From Citromicrobium sp. (GTDB taxonomy: Bacteria; Pseudomonadota; Alphaproteobacteria; Sphingomonadales; Sphingomonadaceae), in contig PBYQ01000028.1 of NCBI GenBank assembly GCA_002729695.1, positions 1 to 46,021 on the forward strand: a stretch of 46,021 nucleotides of DNA, given 5' to 3'. Under the pieces are notes generated by a model. The model searched no databases and was not told the DNA's origin. It saw only the letters and a program-made list of their open reading frames with translations. The translations under genes and the position numbers were made by a program. Each line of letters begins with the position of its first letter. Positions within the stretch are counted from its first letter, which is position 1. Shown here piece after piece: positions 27,479-37,312 of this stretch.

Positions 27479-28171
27479 TCAGCCGACCGCGCTCAGCGCC
27501 TCGTCACCGTCGTCTTCGGCGGGCTTGCGAGTCCGCCGGCGCGGCTTCGCAGGCTTGCCCTTCGCCTCGTCACTCGCCGTCGCTGCGGCGATTGCCGGGG
27601 GCAGGACGGCCGCATCGATCTCGCCGTCACCGTCTTCGCCGCTGTCTTCGTTGCGGTTGCGGGCGTTGCCCCGGCGCGGACCACTGGCGCGCTTGCGCAC
27701 GAACGGGTTCTCTTCGGTATCGGAGCCATCGCTGTCGTTATCGTCCTCGTCCGACGAATCATCGCCATCATAGGATTCGCGCTCCGATCCGCGCTGCCGC
27801 TCGCCACGATTGGACCGCTTGGCCTTGGGCTTGGACTTGTTGCGGCGATCTTCCTCGCCGTCTTCCTCGTCCGAGTCGTCGTTGGCGCGGTCGCGATCAT
27901 TGTCGCGCTTGCCGCGTTGCTCGTCCTGGCGCGCCTTGTTGTCGGCGATGACGCGGAAATAGTGGTCGGCGAACTGGAGGTAGTATTCCGCCTGCACCCG
28001 ATCGCCATTGTGCTGCGCGTCCTGCGCGAGCTTCTTGTACTTGTCGAGCAACTGGGGGGCGTTGCCCCGTGCGCGGCTGTCGATCCGGTTGGAGTTGTTG
28101 CCACCCCCGCCCTGATTGCGATTGCCGCGGCCGCGCCGACGGTTGTTGTTACGATTGCTGTTGTTGTTCAA
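27479..28171 (-). CDS. DUF4167 domain protein (RNA-binding-like, low complexity)
   Basis: 230-residue protein from a TTG at 28171 (LNNNSNRNNNRRRGRGN). The longer frame to 28243 adds an unlikely Cys-containing leader. The N-terminus is Asn/Arg-rich and Gly-rich, followed by the DUF4167 helical core about residues 35-75 (PQLLDKYKKLAQDAQHNGD, then RVQAEYYLQFADHYFRV). The remainder is disordered, with long Asp/Glu/Ser runs and basic RRRTRK patches. DUF4167 is almost restricted to alphaproteobacteria and is commonly found next to prmC and prfA, as here. An RNA- or ribosome-linked role is suspected but unproven. A 229-base gap separates it from prmC and probably holds its promoter. Confidence 0.85.
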   Translation of the reverse strand: MNNNSNRNNNRRRGRGNRNQGGGGNNSNRIDSRARGNAPQLLDKYKKLAQDAQHNGDRVQAEYYLQFADHYFRVIADNKARQDEQRGKRDNDRDRANDDSDEEDGEEDRRNKSKPKAKRSNRGERQRGSERESYDGDDSSDEDDNDSDGSDTEENPFVRKRASGPRRGNARNRNEDSGEDGDGEIDAAVLPPAIAAATASDEAKGKPAKPRRRTRKPAEDDGDEALSAVG

Positions 28172-28400
28172 GGAATTCTCTTCCCTCGTGGTCGGGTCTA
28201 ACGTCGCGGTATTGCGGCAAAGCAATGTGCCCGCGTGGCCCACCTGTCCTTAAGCATGATCCTCGATCTCTTTCCGATCGCAGCCCTTGTCCGGGCCCGG
28301 TCTACTCGCAGATTTCGGATCGCGACCCCGCTGGAAACCTTTGTTTCTTGCCGGGACTTGACGAGACTTACCGGTTGGCCGGCCCTTTGCCAACCCCTTG

Positions 28401-29264
28401 TCAAAAGCTTTGCGAAACAATCGCCGCGCGTGGCCTGTTTGCAAGATCATTGCAAAAACGCGCGCTAAAGCCTTGATTTCCGCCGATCGCGCAAACGGCA
28501 TCCTGCTGCGTCGCGCCGATCTCAAATATGGCGATGCCGCCCCTTGTTAACAAGTGCCCGATCTGGGGCATGAGTATCCGATAATCGTCGAGCCCCTCGG
28601 GCCCCGCGAACAGCGCCGATGCAGGCTCGTGCGCGCGCACCTGCGGCTCCAGCGCGGCATCGTCCTCCACGTAGGGGGGATTGCACAGGATCAGGTCGAA
28701 CGTGCCGAGATCGCGCCTCCACCCGTCCCTGCGCCAGCTACGCCGCAGGAAGCGGCACCGCTCGGCCAGGCCGAGCTTGGTCGCGTTGCACTGCGCGACC
28801 CGCAGCGCGGGCATCGAGGCATCCAGACCGATCCCCTCCGCCTCCGGCCACAGCGACAGCGCGGCCAGCAGCAACGCGCCCGACCCGGTGCCGAGGTCGA
28901 GGATACGCGCCGGAGCTGCGCCCTTCCCGAAATGATCGCGCGCCGCCTCGATCAGCGTCTCGCTGTCCCCGCGCGGGATCAGCACGGCCGGCGAGACCTG
29001 CAGGTCGAGCCCATAGAACTCCGCGCTGCCGGTGATGTACGCGACCGGCTCGTGCCCCTGCCGCCGCGCAACCAGCGCTTCGAAGCCGTCGGGCGCAGGA
29101 TCGCGCATCGCCCGTAGTAGCATGTCCGACCGCGAGATGCCCAGCGCCTGCGCCATCAGCAATTCGGCATCGAGGCGCGGGGTGTCGGTGGTGGCGGCGA
29201 GGCGCTCGGCCGCTTCCCGAATGGCATCGCCGACACTCCCCTTCGGCGCGCCCCCCTCACTCAT
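28401..29264 (-). CDS. prmC: Peptide chain release factor N5-glutamine methyltransferase
   Basis: 287-residue SAM-dependent methyltransferase that methylates the Gln of the GGQ motif in release factors RF1 and RF2. It has an N-terminal helical domain (to about 75), [21 protein letters not shown] cut by [10 protein letters not shown], the SAM-binding motif [16 protein letters not shown] at 121-136, and the catalytic NPPY at 195-198. The start overlaps the end of prfA by eight bases, so the enzyme and its substrate protein are co-translated. The last 25 residues ([24 protein letters not shown] only in part) are diverged but keep the usual length. Confidence 0.95.
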   Translation of the reverse strand: MSEGGAPKGSVGDAIREAAERLAATTDTPRLDAELLMAQALGISRSDMLLRAMRDPAPDGFEALVARRQGHEPVAYITGSAEFYGLDLQVSPAVLIPRGDSETLIEAARDHFGKGAAPARILDLGTGSGALLLAALSLWPEAEGIGLDASMPALRVAQCNATKLGLAERCRFLRRSWRRDGWRRDLGTFDLILCNPPYVEDDAALEPQVRAHEPASALFAGPEGLDDYRILMPQIGHLLTRGGIAIFEIGATQQDAVCAIGGNQGFSARFCNDLANRPRAAIVSQSF

Positions 29265-30324
29265 TCATCGCGGCGAGGCGCTTGGCTTCGTCCTCGGCGA
29301 TCAGCGCGTCGACCAGTTCGCCAAGCCCCGGTCCGGCGATGATCTCGGGCAGCTTGTGCAGGGTGAGGCCGATCCGGTGGTCGGTCACGCGGCCTTGCGG
29401 GAAGTTGTAGGTGCGGATGCGTTCGGAGCGGTCGCCGGAGCCGACCATCGCCTTCCTCGCTTCAGCCTCGGCGCCCTGCGCGGCGTCGCGCTGCTGTTCG
29501 TAGAGGCGCGCGCGCAGCACCTGCATCGCCTGTTCGCGGTTCTTGTGCTGGCTGCGCCCGTCCTGGCAGGTGACCACCAGCCCGGTCGGCAGGTGGGGGA
29601 TGCGGATCGCCGAGTCGGTCGTGTTGACGTGCTGCCCGCCCGCGCCCGACGCACGGTAGGTGTCGATCTTGAGGTCGCCCGCGTCGACCTGCACATCGAC
29701 CTCGTCCGGCTCGGGCAGCACCGCAACGGTCGCTGCCGAGGTGTGGATGCGCCCGCCGCTCTCCGTTTCGGGCACGCGCTGCACGCGGTGCACGCCGCTT
29801 TCGAACTTCAGCTTGGCGAACACGCCCTGCCCGCGCACGTTGGCGACGATTTCCTTGAAGCCGCCGACGTCGCTCGCGCTCATGCTGACCGGCTCGACCT
29901 TCCAGCCCTGCTCGCCCGCGAAGCGTTCGTACATGCGGTAGAGATCGCCCGCGAACAGCGCCGCCTCGTCGCCGCCCGTGCCCGCGCGGATTTCGAGCAT
30001 CGCGGGCTTGGCATCGGCGGAATCGCGCGGGAGCATCGCGACGGCGAGCTGCTGCTCAAGTTCGGGAATACGCTGGTTGAGCGCCTCCAGCTCCTCTTCG
30101 GCCATGCCGCGCATCTCGGGGTCGGCAAGCATCTCTTGCAGCCCGGCGACTTCCTCGCGCGCGGCCTTCAGCTCGAGCGCGAGCTTCGCGACCGGCTCGA
30201 GCTCGGCATAGTCGCGGCTTGCCTGGACGAATTCCTCGCCCTCGAGCTGGCCCGAGGCCATGCGCGCCTCGATCTCTGCGAAGCGGTTGGCGATCTGGTC
30301 GAGGCGTTCGGGAGGGATGGTCAA
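29257..30324 (-). CDS. prfA: Peptide chain release factor 1
   Basis: About 355 residues from a TTG at 30324 ([15 protein letters not shown]). The frame is also open to a GTG at 30360, which would add 12 residues ([12 protein letters not shown]) not typical of RF1, so the shorter form is preferred. It recognises UAA and UAG and triggers peptide release. The GGQ motif is at 229-231 in [17 protein letters not shown]; the region with [17 protein letters not shown] and the end [12 protein letters not shown] complete domains 2-4. The N-terminal helical domain carries [11 protein letters not shown]. It lies between hisS and prmC, the common alphaproteobacterial order. Confidence 0.95.
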   Translation of the reverse strand: MTIPPERLDQIANRFAEIEARMASGQLEGEEFVQASRDYAELEPVAKLALELKAAREEVAGLQEMLADPEMRGMAEEELEALNQRIPELEQQLAVAMLPRDSADAKPAMLEIRAGTGGDEAALFAGDLYRMYERFAGEQGWKVEPVSMSASDVGGFKEIVANVRGQGVFAKLKFESGVHRVQRVPETESGGRIHTSAATVAVLPEPDEVDVQVDAGDLKIDTYRASGAGGQHVNTTDSAIRIPHLPTGLVVTCQDGRSQHKNREQAMQVLRARLYEQQRDAAQGAEAEARKAMVGSGDRSERIRTYNFPQGRVTDHRIGLTLHKLPEIIAGPGLGELVDALIAEDEAKRLAAMNE

Positions 30325-30555
30325 TGGTCGTTCCGGTGGCGGGCCTGACACACCTGACACAGTGTCCAGGGGCGAAAAAGTCGGGCCTTCATGTGGGCGT
30401 TATTTCGAGTGGCGAATGTCGGTTGCGTTGGCGATCATGCAAGGCGCATTAGCTTGCGAAGGGTGCAGTAGGAAAGGTGCGGCGCTGCCCCAACCCTCAA
30501 CCGTCGTCCCGGGCTTCCTCTGATCCCGCTCGCTCGGACGAAAGCCCTGCCCGAA

Positions 30556-31839
30556 TCAGGTTTGGGGCGAGGCAGACATCGACTCCGCAATCGCGTTAAA
30601 CAGCGGGTCCAGCCGGGCCAGCGCTTCATCATCACCCTTGAGGCGGTGAGCGATCCTTCCGTCTTCGTCGGATAGTGAAAGTATCGCGGCCGCACCGCTC
30701 TTTACCGCCTTGTCATAACGTTTGCGCGGCGACCCCGTCGCGATCATTTCGCTGTCGATTCCGACGCGGCGGGCGGTGTTGAGCACTTTCTGCCCCGCCT
30801 CACGCACCGCAGCCGCATCGCTTTCGACGACGACCATCAAACTGGCAGGCTCCTCGCCCTTCTCCCCCACCAGCATCGCCAGCCGCTCGATCCCCGCAGC
30901 CCAGCCGACCGCAGGCGTCGAGGGTCCGCCAAGGCTCTCGATCAGCCCGTCGTAGCGGCCACCACCGAGGATCGTGCTCTGCGAACCCAGCGCATCCGCC
31001 GCAGCCGAGCCTTCGTCGGGAATGAATTCGAACGCGGTGTGGCGGTAGTAGTCGAGCCCGCGCACGAGGCTCTCGGCGCGCACCCACTTCACACCCGCCG
31101 CGTCGAGCCCGCTGGTTACCGCATCGAAAAAGCTGCGCGCCTCGTCGGTCAGGAAGTCGTCGATCTTGGGCGCATCGGCCACGAACCGCTGATCGCGGCG
31201 GTCCTTCGAATCCAGAATGCGCAGCGGGTTCTTCTCCAGCCGCTCCTGCGATTCCTCGCTCAACTCGTCCTTTACGCTGCGGAAGTGTTCGACCAGCGCG
31301 GCGCGCCATGCCTCGCGGGAATCGCCGTCGCCCAAAGTGTTGAGATGCAGCGTAACGCCCTCGATCCCGAGTTCGCGGATCACCTGATCGGCCATCGCGA
31401 GCAGCTCGACATCGGCCTGCGGTTCGGCGGCACCGATGATCTCGGCGTCGATCTGGTGGAACTGGCGGTAACGGCCCTTCTGCGGGCGCTCGTAGCGGAA
31501 CAGCGGGCCGTGCGTCGCCAGCTTCACCGGCGCGTGCTGCTGCCAGCCATTGGTGAGGTAGGCGCGCGCGATCCCTGCGGTGAACTCGGGCCGCAGCGTG
31601 AGAGACTCCCCGCCGCGATCCTCGAAGCTGTACATTTCCTTGGAGACGATATCGGTCGTTTCGCCGATCGAGCGCGCGAACACCTCGGTCTTCTCGAACA
31701 CGGGCATTTCCGCGCGGCGGAAGCGGTAGAGCTTGCGCACCCGTTCGAAGGTTTCGACCACGAAGGCGAAGCTTTCCGCCTCGGCCCCGAAAATGTCCTG
31801 CGTGCCGCGGATTGCCTGCGGTGTCTTTGTCTTTGCCAT
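30556..31839 (-). CDS. hisS: Histidyl-tRNA synthetase
   Basis: 427-residue class II aminoacyl-tRNA synthetase. The start at 31839 ([18 protein letters not shown]) is chosen because [11 protein letters not shown] is the usual N-terminus; the open frame to 31923 adds 28 unrelated residues. It has motif 1 around [17 protein letters not shown], motif 2 [18 protein letters not shown], and the two histidine-binding signatures [15 protein letters not shown] and GGGRYDGL, followed by motif 3 [10 protein letters not shown]. The anticodon-binding domain covers about the last 100 residues. The enzyme differs from most bacteria in nothing obvious apart from normal insertions. A 231-base gap separates it from prfA and shows nothing convincing. 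Confidence 0.96.
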   Translation of the reverse strand: MAKTKTPQAIRGTQDIFGAEAESFAFVVETFERVRKLYRFRRAEMPVFEKTEVFARSIGETTDIVSKEMYSFEDRGGESLTLRPEFTAGIARAYLTNGWQQHAPVKLATHGPLFRYERPQKGRYRQFHQIDAEIIGAAEPQADVELLAMADQVIRELGIEGVTLHLNTLGDGDSREAWRAALVEHFRSVKDELSEESQERLEKNPLRILDSKDRRDQRFVADAPKIDDFLTDEARSFFDAVTSGLDAAGVKWVRAESLVRGLDYYRHTAFEFIPDEGSAAADALGSQSTILGGGRYDGLIESLGGPSTPAVGWAAGIERLAMLVGEKGEEPASLMVVVESDAAAVREAGQKVLNTARRVGIDSEMIATGSPRKRYDKAVKSGAAAILSLSDEDGRIAHRLKGDDEALARLDPLFNAIAESMSASPQT

Positions 31840-31943
31840 GATGGGCGAGCGCTTAGCGTGGAGGCCGCACAAACGGAAGCTGTCAGGGCGAAAGCCGGAT
31901 ACAATATTGCACCCGCGCGCCATTCATCGCATGACGTGCACCC

Positions 31944-33896
31944 ATGAAGAAACTCCTCCTCGGCGCCGCCCTCCTCCCCCTCCTCGTTGCCACGCCCGCG
32001 ATCGCGCAAAGCGATATCCGCCCTGCCGGCAACACCGCTCCGGAGCAGGAACAGCTGGCCGACACGACGCCGCTGCCCGCAGACACGCCGTGGCCGGGCG
32101 GCACGATCGCGCTGGATATCGACGCGACCGATACCGCACGCGGCGTCTACCGCGTGACGCAGACCATCCCCGTCACCGCCGACATGCGCGAGCTGCATCT
32201 GCTCTTCCCCGAATGGCTACCCGGCAACCATGCCGCGCGCGGGCCGATCAACCTGATCAGCGGCATCCGCTTCACCGCTGGCGGCAAGGTGCTGGAATGG
32301 AAGCGCAACCCGCTCGACGTGTACGAGCTGATCGTCGACGTGCCTGCGGGCACGAAGGCGGTGAAGGCCGAATTCGTCCACACCTCGCCCGTCACCGGCA
32401 GCGAGGGGCGGATCACCATGACGCAGGAAATGCTCAACCTGCAGTGGGAGAAGATGAGCTTCTATCCCGCCGGGCATTACGTGCGCCGGATTGCGGTGAA
32501 GCCCACGGTGAAGGTGCCCGCCGGCTGGCGCGTGTTCACCGCGCTCGACGGGCAGGCCCGCAAGAACAACACGGTTACGTGGCAGACGGTCGACTACGAA
32601 ACGCTGGTCGATTCGCCGATCTTCGCGGGCAAATATGCGCAGCAGTGGCAGCTGGACGACGACGTGCGGCTCGATGCGGTGGCCGACAAGGCCAAGTATC
32701 TGGACCTCGCGCCCGAGAACCTCGTCCACTTCGAACGGCTGGTCGACGAGGCCGATGCGCTGTTCGGCGCGCGCCATTTCGACCATTACGACATCCTCCT
32801 CGCGCTGACCGAGCGGATGGGCGGAATCGGCCTCGAGCATCAGCGTTCGGCGGAAAACCAGTACGAACCCACCGCGCTGATCGACTGGGACGCAATGGAC
32901 TGGGATCGCAACGTGGTCAGCCACGAGCTGGTGCACAGCTGGAACGGCAAGTATCGCCGCCCGGCGGACCTGTGGACCCCCGATTACCGCACCCCGATGC
33001 AGGATTCGCTGCTGTGGCTCTACGAAGGGCAGACGCAGCTGTGGGGCTGGGTACTCTCCGCGCGTAGCGGCCTGCAGAAGAAGCAGACCTTCCTCGATGC
33101 CTTTGCTGGCTACGCGGCCAATTACGCTGAAGGGCAGCCGGGCCGCGCATACCGCTCGGTCGCGGACACCACCAACGACCCGATCATCAACGCACGCCGG
33201 CCGGTGCCCTATTCCTCGCTGTCGCGCAGCGAAGACTATTACGTCGAAGGCGCGCTGACCTGGCTCGAAGCCGACCAGATCATCCGCCAGGGCACCGACG
33301 GGGCGAAGGGGCTGGACGATTTCGCCAAGGCCTTCTTCGGGATGAACGATGGCGACTGGGGCCAGCTGACCTACGATTTCGACGAGGTCGTGGCGACGCT
33401 GAACGGCGTCTATCCGTATGACTGGGCCGATTTCCTGACCACCCGCCTGCTCGAGCCCGATCAGCCTGCGCCGCTGCGCGGGATCGAGATGGCAGGCTAC
33501 AAGCTGGTCTGGAAGGACGAAGCGAACAGCTACGACAAGGGCCGGATGGGTAACTACAAGTACCTCAACCTGTTCTACTCGCTCGGCGTGAACCTCGGCA
33601 GCGATGGCACGGTGAGCGGCACCTTGTGGGACGGCCCGGCCTTCAACGCAGGCATCGTCAACGGCAACACGATCGTCGCGGTCAACGGCATCGAATATTC
33701 GAGCGATGCGATCAAGGACGCGATCACCGCCGCCAAGGACGGCAAGGAGCCGATCGAACTGCTGGTCAAGCGCGGCGACACCTATCGCACGGTCGAGATC
33801 GATTACCACGGCGGCCTGCGCTACCCGTGGCTCGAACCGGTCGGCGAGGGCGAACAGCCGCTCGACAGGTTGCTGGAGCCGCGCGCTGCGGACTGA
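31944..33896 (+). CDS. M61 family metallopeptidase with PDZ domain
   Basis: 650-residue exported peptidase of the glycyl aminopeptidase (M61) family. The signal peptide is residues 1-21 (cleavage after AIA). The N-terminal beta domain (about 45-200) is followed by the catalytic domain with the zinc motif H327-E-L-V-H in VSHELVHSWNGKYRRP and the downstream LWLYEGQTQLW, which supplies the third ligand Glu. A C-terminal PDZ-like module (about 555-625) contains GPAFNAGIVNGNTIVAVNG. Such proteins cleave N-terminal Gly or Ala residues in the periplasm. It diverges from hisS and is followed 26 bases later by a DUF1345 gene. Confidence 0.93.
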   Translation: MKKLLLGAALLPLLVATPAIAQSDIRPAGNTAPEQEQLADTTPLPADTPWPGGTIALDIDATDTARGVYRVTQTIPVTADMRELHLLFPEWLPGNHAARGPINLISGIRFTAGGKVLEWKRNPLDVYELIVDVPAGTKAVKAEFVHTSPVTGSEGRITMTQEMLNLQWEKMSFYPAGHYVRRIAVKPTVKVPAGWRVFTALDGQARKNNTVTWQTVDYETLVDSPIFAGKYAQQWQLDDDVRLDAVADKAKYLDLAPENLVHFERLVDEADALFGARHFDHYDILLALTERMGGIGLEHQRSAENQYEPTALIDWDAMDWDRNVVSHELVHSWNGKYRRPADLWTPDYRTPMQDSLLWLYEGQTQLWGWVLSARSGLQKKQTFLDAFAGYAANYAEGQPGRAYRSVADTTNDPIINARRPVPYSSLSRSEDYYVEGALTWLEADQIIRQGTDGAKGLDDFAKAFFGMNDGDWGQLTYDFDEVVATLNGVYPYDWADFLTTRLLEPDQPAPLRGIEMAGYKLVWKDEANSYDKGRMGNYKYLNLFYSLGVNLGSDGTVSGTLWDGPAFNAGIVNGNTIVAVNGIEYSSDAIKDAITAAKDGKEPIELLVKRGDTYRTVEIDYHGGLRYPWLEPVGEGEQPLDRLLEPRAAD

Positions 33897-33922
33897 CGCG
33901 ATGACCACCAAGCCGATGCCGC

Positions 33923-34642
33923 ATGTCTGACGAAAGCGCACAGGCGGGATCGGCGACCGGCATCGGCCGCCGGCTGGCGCCCGCCCGGTTCCTCGTCTTT
34001 CTGGCGGTGCTGGCCGTTGCATACGCCATCGCCCGGGCAACCATGCCGGTCGAGGACTGGCGGGACGGGATCGCCGTCGCCTTCGATGCGGCGGCGCTCG
34101 TCTTCCTCGCCTCGCTCGTGCCGTTGCTGCGCAGCCACTCTGCACATGCCATGCGCCACCATGCTGCCGCCAACGACGCCAATCGGCTGCTGGTCCTCGC
34201 ACTGAGCAGCCTCCTGACGCTGGTAGTGATGGCGGCGATCACCGGCGAGTTGGCCGGGGCAAGCAAGGGCGAGTGGCCCGCGATCGTCACGCTGGTCGGC
34301 ACGCTGCTGCTGATCTGGCTGTTCGCCAACAGCGTCTACACGCTCCATTACGCGCACGCATTCTACACCTCTGCGCGCGAAGACCATGGCGCGCGCGGGG
34401 CCGATGGCGCGGATCGGACCAGGCCGAGCGATCGCGGCGGTCTCGACTTTCCCGGCACACGCACACCCGATTACCGCGATTTCGCCTATTTCGCCTTCAC
34501 ACTGGGCATGACCTTCCAGACGAGCGACGTCGCGATCACCCGCAGCCGCATTCGCATCGTCGCGCTGATGCACTCCTTCGCCGCCTTCGTGTTCAACATC
34601 GGCGTGATCGCCTTCACGATAAATGTTCTGGGCGGATCGTAA
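33923..34642 (+). CDS. DUF1345 family membrane protein
   Basis: 239-residue integral membrane protein with five to six TM segments (about 20-40, 50-70, 91-112, 120-142, 190-205 and 214-235). It carries the family segment LLIWLFANSVYTLHYAHAFY, and the C-terminal PDYRDFAYFAFTLGMTFQTSDV that defines DUF1345. The function is unknown. An insertion of about 30 charged residues (REDHGARGADGADRTRPSD) sits in a loop. It lies 26 bases after the M61 gene and may be read from the same promoter. Confidence 0.87.
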   Translation: MSDESAQAGSATGIGRRLAPARFLVFLAVLAVAYAIARATMPVEDWRDGIAVAFDAAALVFLASLVPLLRSHSAHAMRHHAAANDANRLLVLALSSLLTLVVMAAITGELAGASKGEWPAIVTLVGTLLLIWLFANSVYTLHYAHAFYTSAREDHGARGADGADRTRPSDRGGLDFPGTRTPDYRDFAYFAFTLGMTFQTSDVAITRSRIRIVALMHSFAAFVFNIGVIAFTINVLGGS

Positions 34643-34687
34643 CGCGGTAGTTGCAGTGCAGCATCGCGGTCGTTAAGGGCCCGCGTC

Positions 34688-35215
34688 ATGCGCATCGACA
34701 AGATCCCCACCGGCGACAATCCGCCCGAAAGCCTCAACGTCATCATCGAGGTACCGACCGGCGGCGAGCCCGTGAAGTACGAGTTCGACAAGGATTCGGG
34801 CGCGCTGTTCGTCGATCGCATCCTGCACACGCCGATGCGCTATCCGGCGAACTACGGCTTCGTACCGCACACGCTCTCGCCCGACGGCGACCCGCTCGAC
34901 GCGCTGGTAATCGCGCGCAGCCCCTTCATCGCGGGCTGCGTGGTGCGTGCGCGCCCGATCGGCGTGCTCAACCTCGAAGACGAGCATGGCGGCGATGAAA
35001 AGCTGATCTGCGTGCCGATCGACACGACCTTCCCCTATTACTCGGACGTCGCCGAGACGAAGGACCTGCCGAGCATCATCTTCCAGCAGATCGAGCACTT
35101 CTTCACCCACTACAAGGATCTCGAAGCCGAAAAGTGGGTCCGTGTCGGCGAATGGGGCGACGCGGCCGAAGCCAAGCGGATCGTGCTCGAAGCGATCGAG
35201 CGGGCGAAGAAGTAG
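34688..35215 (+). CDS. ppa: Inorganic pyrophosphatase
   Basis: 175-residue soluble family I pyrophosphatase that hydrolyses PPi and so pulls biosynthetic reactions forward. It shows the Mg-binding signature DGDPLDALV, the substrate-binding KYEFDKDSGALFVDR and YPANYGFVP, and the KDLE/K segment near the C-terminus (HYKDLEAEKWV). The length is the usual bacterial hexamer type. The 45-base gap to the DUF1345 gene allows either co-transcription or its own promoter. The region downstream contains an inverted repeat. Confidence 0.97.
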   Translation: MRIDKIPTGDNPPESLNVIIEVPTGGEPVKYEFDKDSGALFVDRILHTPMRYPANYGFVPHTLSPDGDPLDALVIARSPFIAGCVVRARPIGVLNLEDEHGGDEKLICVPIDTTFPYYSDVAETKDLPSIIFQQIEHFFTHYKDLEAEKWVRVGEWGDAAEAKRIVLEAIERAKK

Positions 35216-35223
35216 CCCAGCAT

Positions 35224-35349
35224 CCTTCCCGTTTTCCCGCAGGGACAAATTGGGAGGCGGCTGACAGAGGGGGCATTTCGGACAATACCCCTGCACTGCG
35301 CTGCGCGCGCTCCCCCTCCCCCTTTGCGCCTGCGGCGAAAACGGGGAGG
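35224..35349. repeat. Intergenic inverted repeat between ppa and the BON-MscS gene
   Basis: CCTTCCCGTTTTCCCGCAGG (35224-35243) is nearly the reverse complement of 35329-35349, differing by one mismatch and one extra base. The arms are separated by about 85 bases of low-complexity G/C tracts. It lies between the stops of two convergent genes and has no T run. It looks like a dispersed extragenic element that may also form a transcript end, but copies elsewhere cannot be checked here. Confidence 0.5.
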
Positions 35350-35362
35350 ATTTCAGTTCATT

Positions 35363-36754
35363 TCACTCCACCGGCCTGCGGTGATCGAGCAGGTCGCCCT
35401 TCTTCGGCGTCTTCTCGCGTTCTTCTTCTACCATGTCGTCGATCTCGTTTCGGGGAGTGACGTCGGCGTGGGGTGCCTCGGCGTCGGGTTTCGGCTTCTT
35501 TGCCCGCCATTCCACGCCATCACGGTCGGCGATGTTTTCGAATGGCAGGCTGGCCGAACGCGGGTCGAAACGCAGGCGGTAGATCGGCTCGGGCAGGCCG
35601 AAACCGGCTGATTCGAGCGCGGTCTTCACCGCCGGGATCGCGACGCTTTGCGCCTTGTACCAGTCGGCCTCGCGCTGATCGACCCAGCCGAGGAAGCGCA
35701 CCACGACCGAGGAATCGCCGACCTCCACGATCCGCGCCTCGGGCGCCGGGTCGGCGAGCACGAAGGGCAGCTGCGTCAGCGTCTCGCGCCCCAGCTCGGC
35801 GGCAGCGGTGGCGTCATCGTCGGGGTCTACGCCGAGCGTGAAATCGAACCTGCGCTGCGGATTGCGGGTGAAGTTGACGATCACCGCCTTGAACACGGTG
35901 CTGTTGGGGATGCGCAGGTGGTTGCCTTCCAGCGTCATCAGCACGGTCGCGCGGCTGGTCAGGCGGACCACGCGCCCTTCCTGATCGTCGATCTTCACCA
36001 GATCGTTGGCGCGAAACGGCTGGCGGAGCGACAGCATCAGCGACGCGACGTAGTTCTCCACCATGTCGCGCATCGCAAAGCCCAGCGCGATGCCGATCAC
36101 GCCCGCCCCGCCAAGGACCGCGCCGAGCAGTGCGGTCGCGCCGATAATGTCGAGCGCGATGACCAGCGCGAAGATGATCGAGGCGAACCGGATCGCGCTC
36201 GCCACCAGATCCGCGAGGAAGCTGTTGGGCGTGAAGATGCGCCAGACGAACTTGAGCGAGGCGATCAGATAGCCGACCAGCAGGATCGCCAGACCTATCA
36301 GCGCGGCGACCCCGATGACCGGGAGCATCTTGCCCGCCTCGCGCAGGCGGTCGAACAGCGCGGTGACGATATCGGCCGTGTTGCTGAGCGAGGTGTCCCG
36401 CGCGACGTCGTTCTGCACCGTCACCACATCGAAGCGCGATGCGATCGCGCCCGCCCGGTCGATCGCATCCTGCGTCGGCGCGGAACCGGTCAGCCGGACC
36501 ACCCCTTCGGAGACCGAGACATCGATATCGGAGAACTCGTCGACCTGTCCGTAAATGCCGCTGAGCCGCTCGGCAATGCGCTGGTCGATTGCCGGATCGC
36601 GCCGATCGTCGAGCGCGCCCGAAGGCTCGGCCCCGGAGGCAGCGGGTTCGGCGGATTGTTCACCCGAAAGCCCGGGCAAGGCAGCGTGGAGGGGCGCGGT
36701 CGCGCCCGCAAGGCTCAGGCACGCGAGCGCAAGCGCAGCCAGAATTCGCAGCAT
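35363..36754 (-). CDS. BON-domain MscS-type mechanosensitive channel
   Basis: 463 residues from the ATG at 36754 (MLRILAALALACLSLAGATAPLHA), which begins a good signal peptide; the frame runs on to 36871 without one. A periplasmic BON domain (about 45-115, DQRIAERLSGIYGQVDEF, GVVRLTGSAPTQDAIDRA) precedes three TM segments and the MscS pore/beta domain (LGGAGVIGIALGFAMRDMVENYVASL is the pore helix region, read in two parts; RANDLVKIDDQEGRVVRL and LRIPNSTVFKAVIVNF follow). The cytoplasmic tail is charged and ends near PKKGDLLDH. BON domains bind lipid or envelope components, which may tune gating. Confidence 0.9.
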   Translation of the reverse strand: MLRILAALALACLSLAGATAPLHAALPGLSGEQSAEPAASGAEPSGALDDRRDPAIDQRIAERLSGIYGQVDEFSDIDVSVSEGVVRLTGSAPTQDAIDRAGAIASRFDVVTVQNDVARDTSLSNTADIVTALFDRLREAGKMLPVIGVAALIGLAILLVGYLIASLKFVWRIFTPNSFLADLVASAIRFASIIFALVIALDIIGATALLGAVLGGAGVIGIALGFAMRDMVENYVASLMLSLRQPFRANDLVKIDDQEGRVVRLTSRATVLMTLEGNHLRIPNSTVFKAVIVNFTRNPQRRFDFTLGVDPDDDATAAAELGRETLTQLPFVLADPAPEARIVEVGDSSVVVRFLGWVDQREADWYKAQSVAIPAVKTALESAGFGLPEPIYRLRFDPRSASLPFENIADRDGVEWRAKKPKPDAEAPHADVTPRNEIDDMVEEEREKTPKKGDLLDHRRPVE

Positions 36755-36804
36755 CAAATCGAAGCCCCCTCTTTGCGCCCTGTCGAAGAGCTTCGGTGTT
36801 CCCC

Positions 36805-37167
36805 TCAGTCGGGGAAGGCCAGCGCGAAAACCAGTGCGAGCAGCAATGGAACACCCGCGGTCAGCAGCCACAGCGCCGCCTGATCGAGCCGGAAGGCCCC
36901 GCGCAGCGACGGATCATGCGCCCTGGCATCGTCCAGCCGGGTCCAGCGATGTTCGAAGAACCGCAGCACGGGAATGAACCCGCCGACCATCGCAACCAGC
37001 AGCAGGTAGACGGTGATCCCGTCGAACGCGTGCTTCATCTTGGGCATCGTGATGAAGATCAGCAGCGCGGTCGTGACCAGCAGGGCCCACGCGATATTGT
37101 CGCTGATCGAGGCCTTCCAGTCGACCTCGCGCGCGGTGTCGTCGGTGTTGGTGTTGAAGGTGTTCAT
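36805..37167 (-). CDS. Small three-TM membrane protein, unknown function
   Basis: 120-residue protein from the ATG at 37167 (MNTFNTNTDDTAREVDWKAS), with GAGGAA six bases upstream. The frame is open to 37215 but lacks a better start. Three hydrophobic segments lie at about residues 25-41, 50-68 and 98-117. A charged region RFFEHRWTRLDDARAHDPSLRG is between the second and third segments and is probably cytoplasmic. No family is recognised with confidence. It is 50 bases upstream of the BON-MscS gene on the same strand and may be co-transcribed with it. It is divergent from lptB. Confidence 0.75.
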   Translation of the reverse strand: MNTFNTNTDDTAREVDWKASISDNIAWALLVTTALLIFITMPKMKHAFDGITVYLLLVAMVGGFIPVLRFFEHRWTRLDDARAHDPSLRGAFRLDQAALWLLTAGVPLLLALVFALAFPD

Positions 37168-37312
37168 CCCGGTTCCTCTTGCAGCCCCCTGCCGGGCCTT
37201 CGATACGCCGGGCACCCCGCAGGCTCAAGACCGCAAGGCTTCATCGCCCGATTCGTTTACGTCGCAGCCATTGTCACTTTCGCCACGCGCCCCATCTGCT
37301 AGGCACAGAATC

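Noticed and set aside
32217..34202. 661-residue minus-strand open frame opposite the M61 peptidase
   Set aside because: Shadow of a high-GC gene; the plus frame has a signal peptide, HEXXH and PDZ.
35648..36883. 411-residue plus-strand open frame opposite the BON-MscS gene
   Set aside because: No domain, typical antisense composition, and the minus frame matches a known family along its length.
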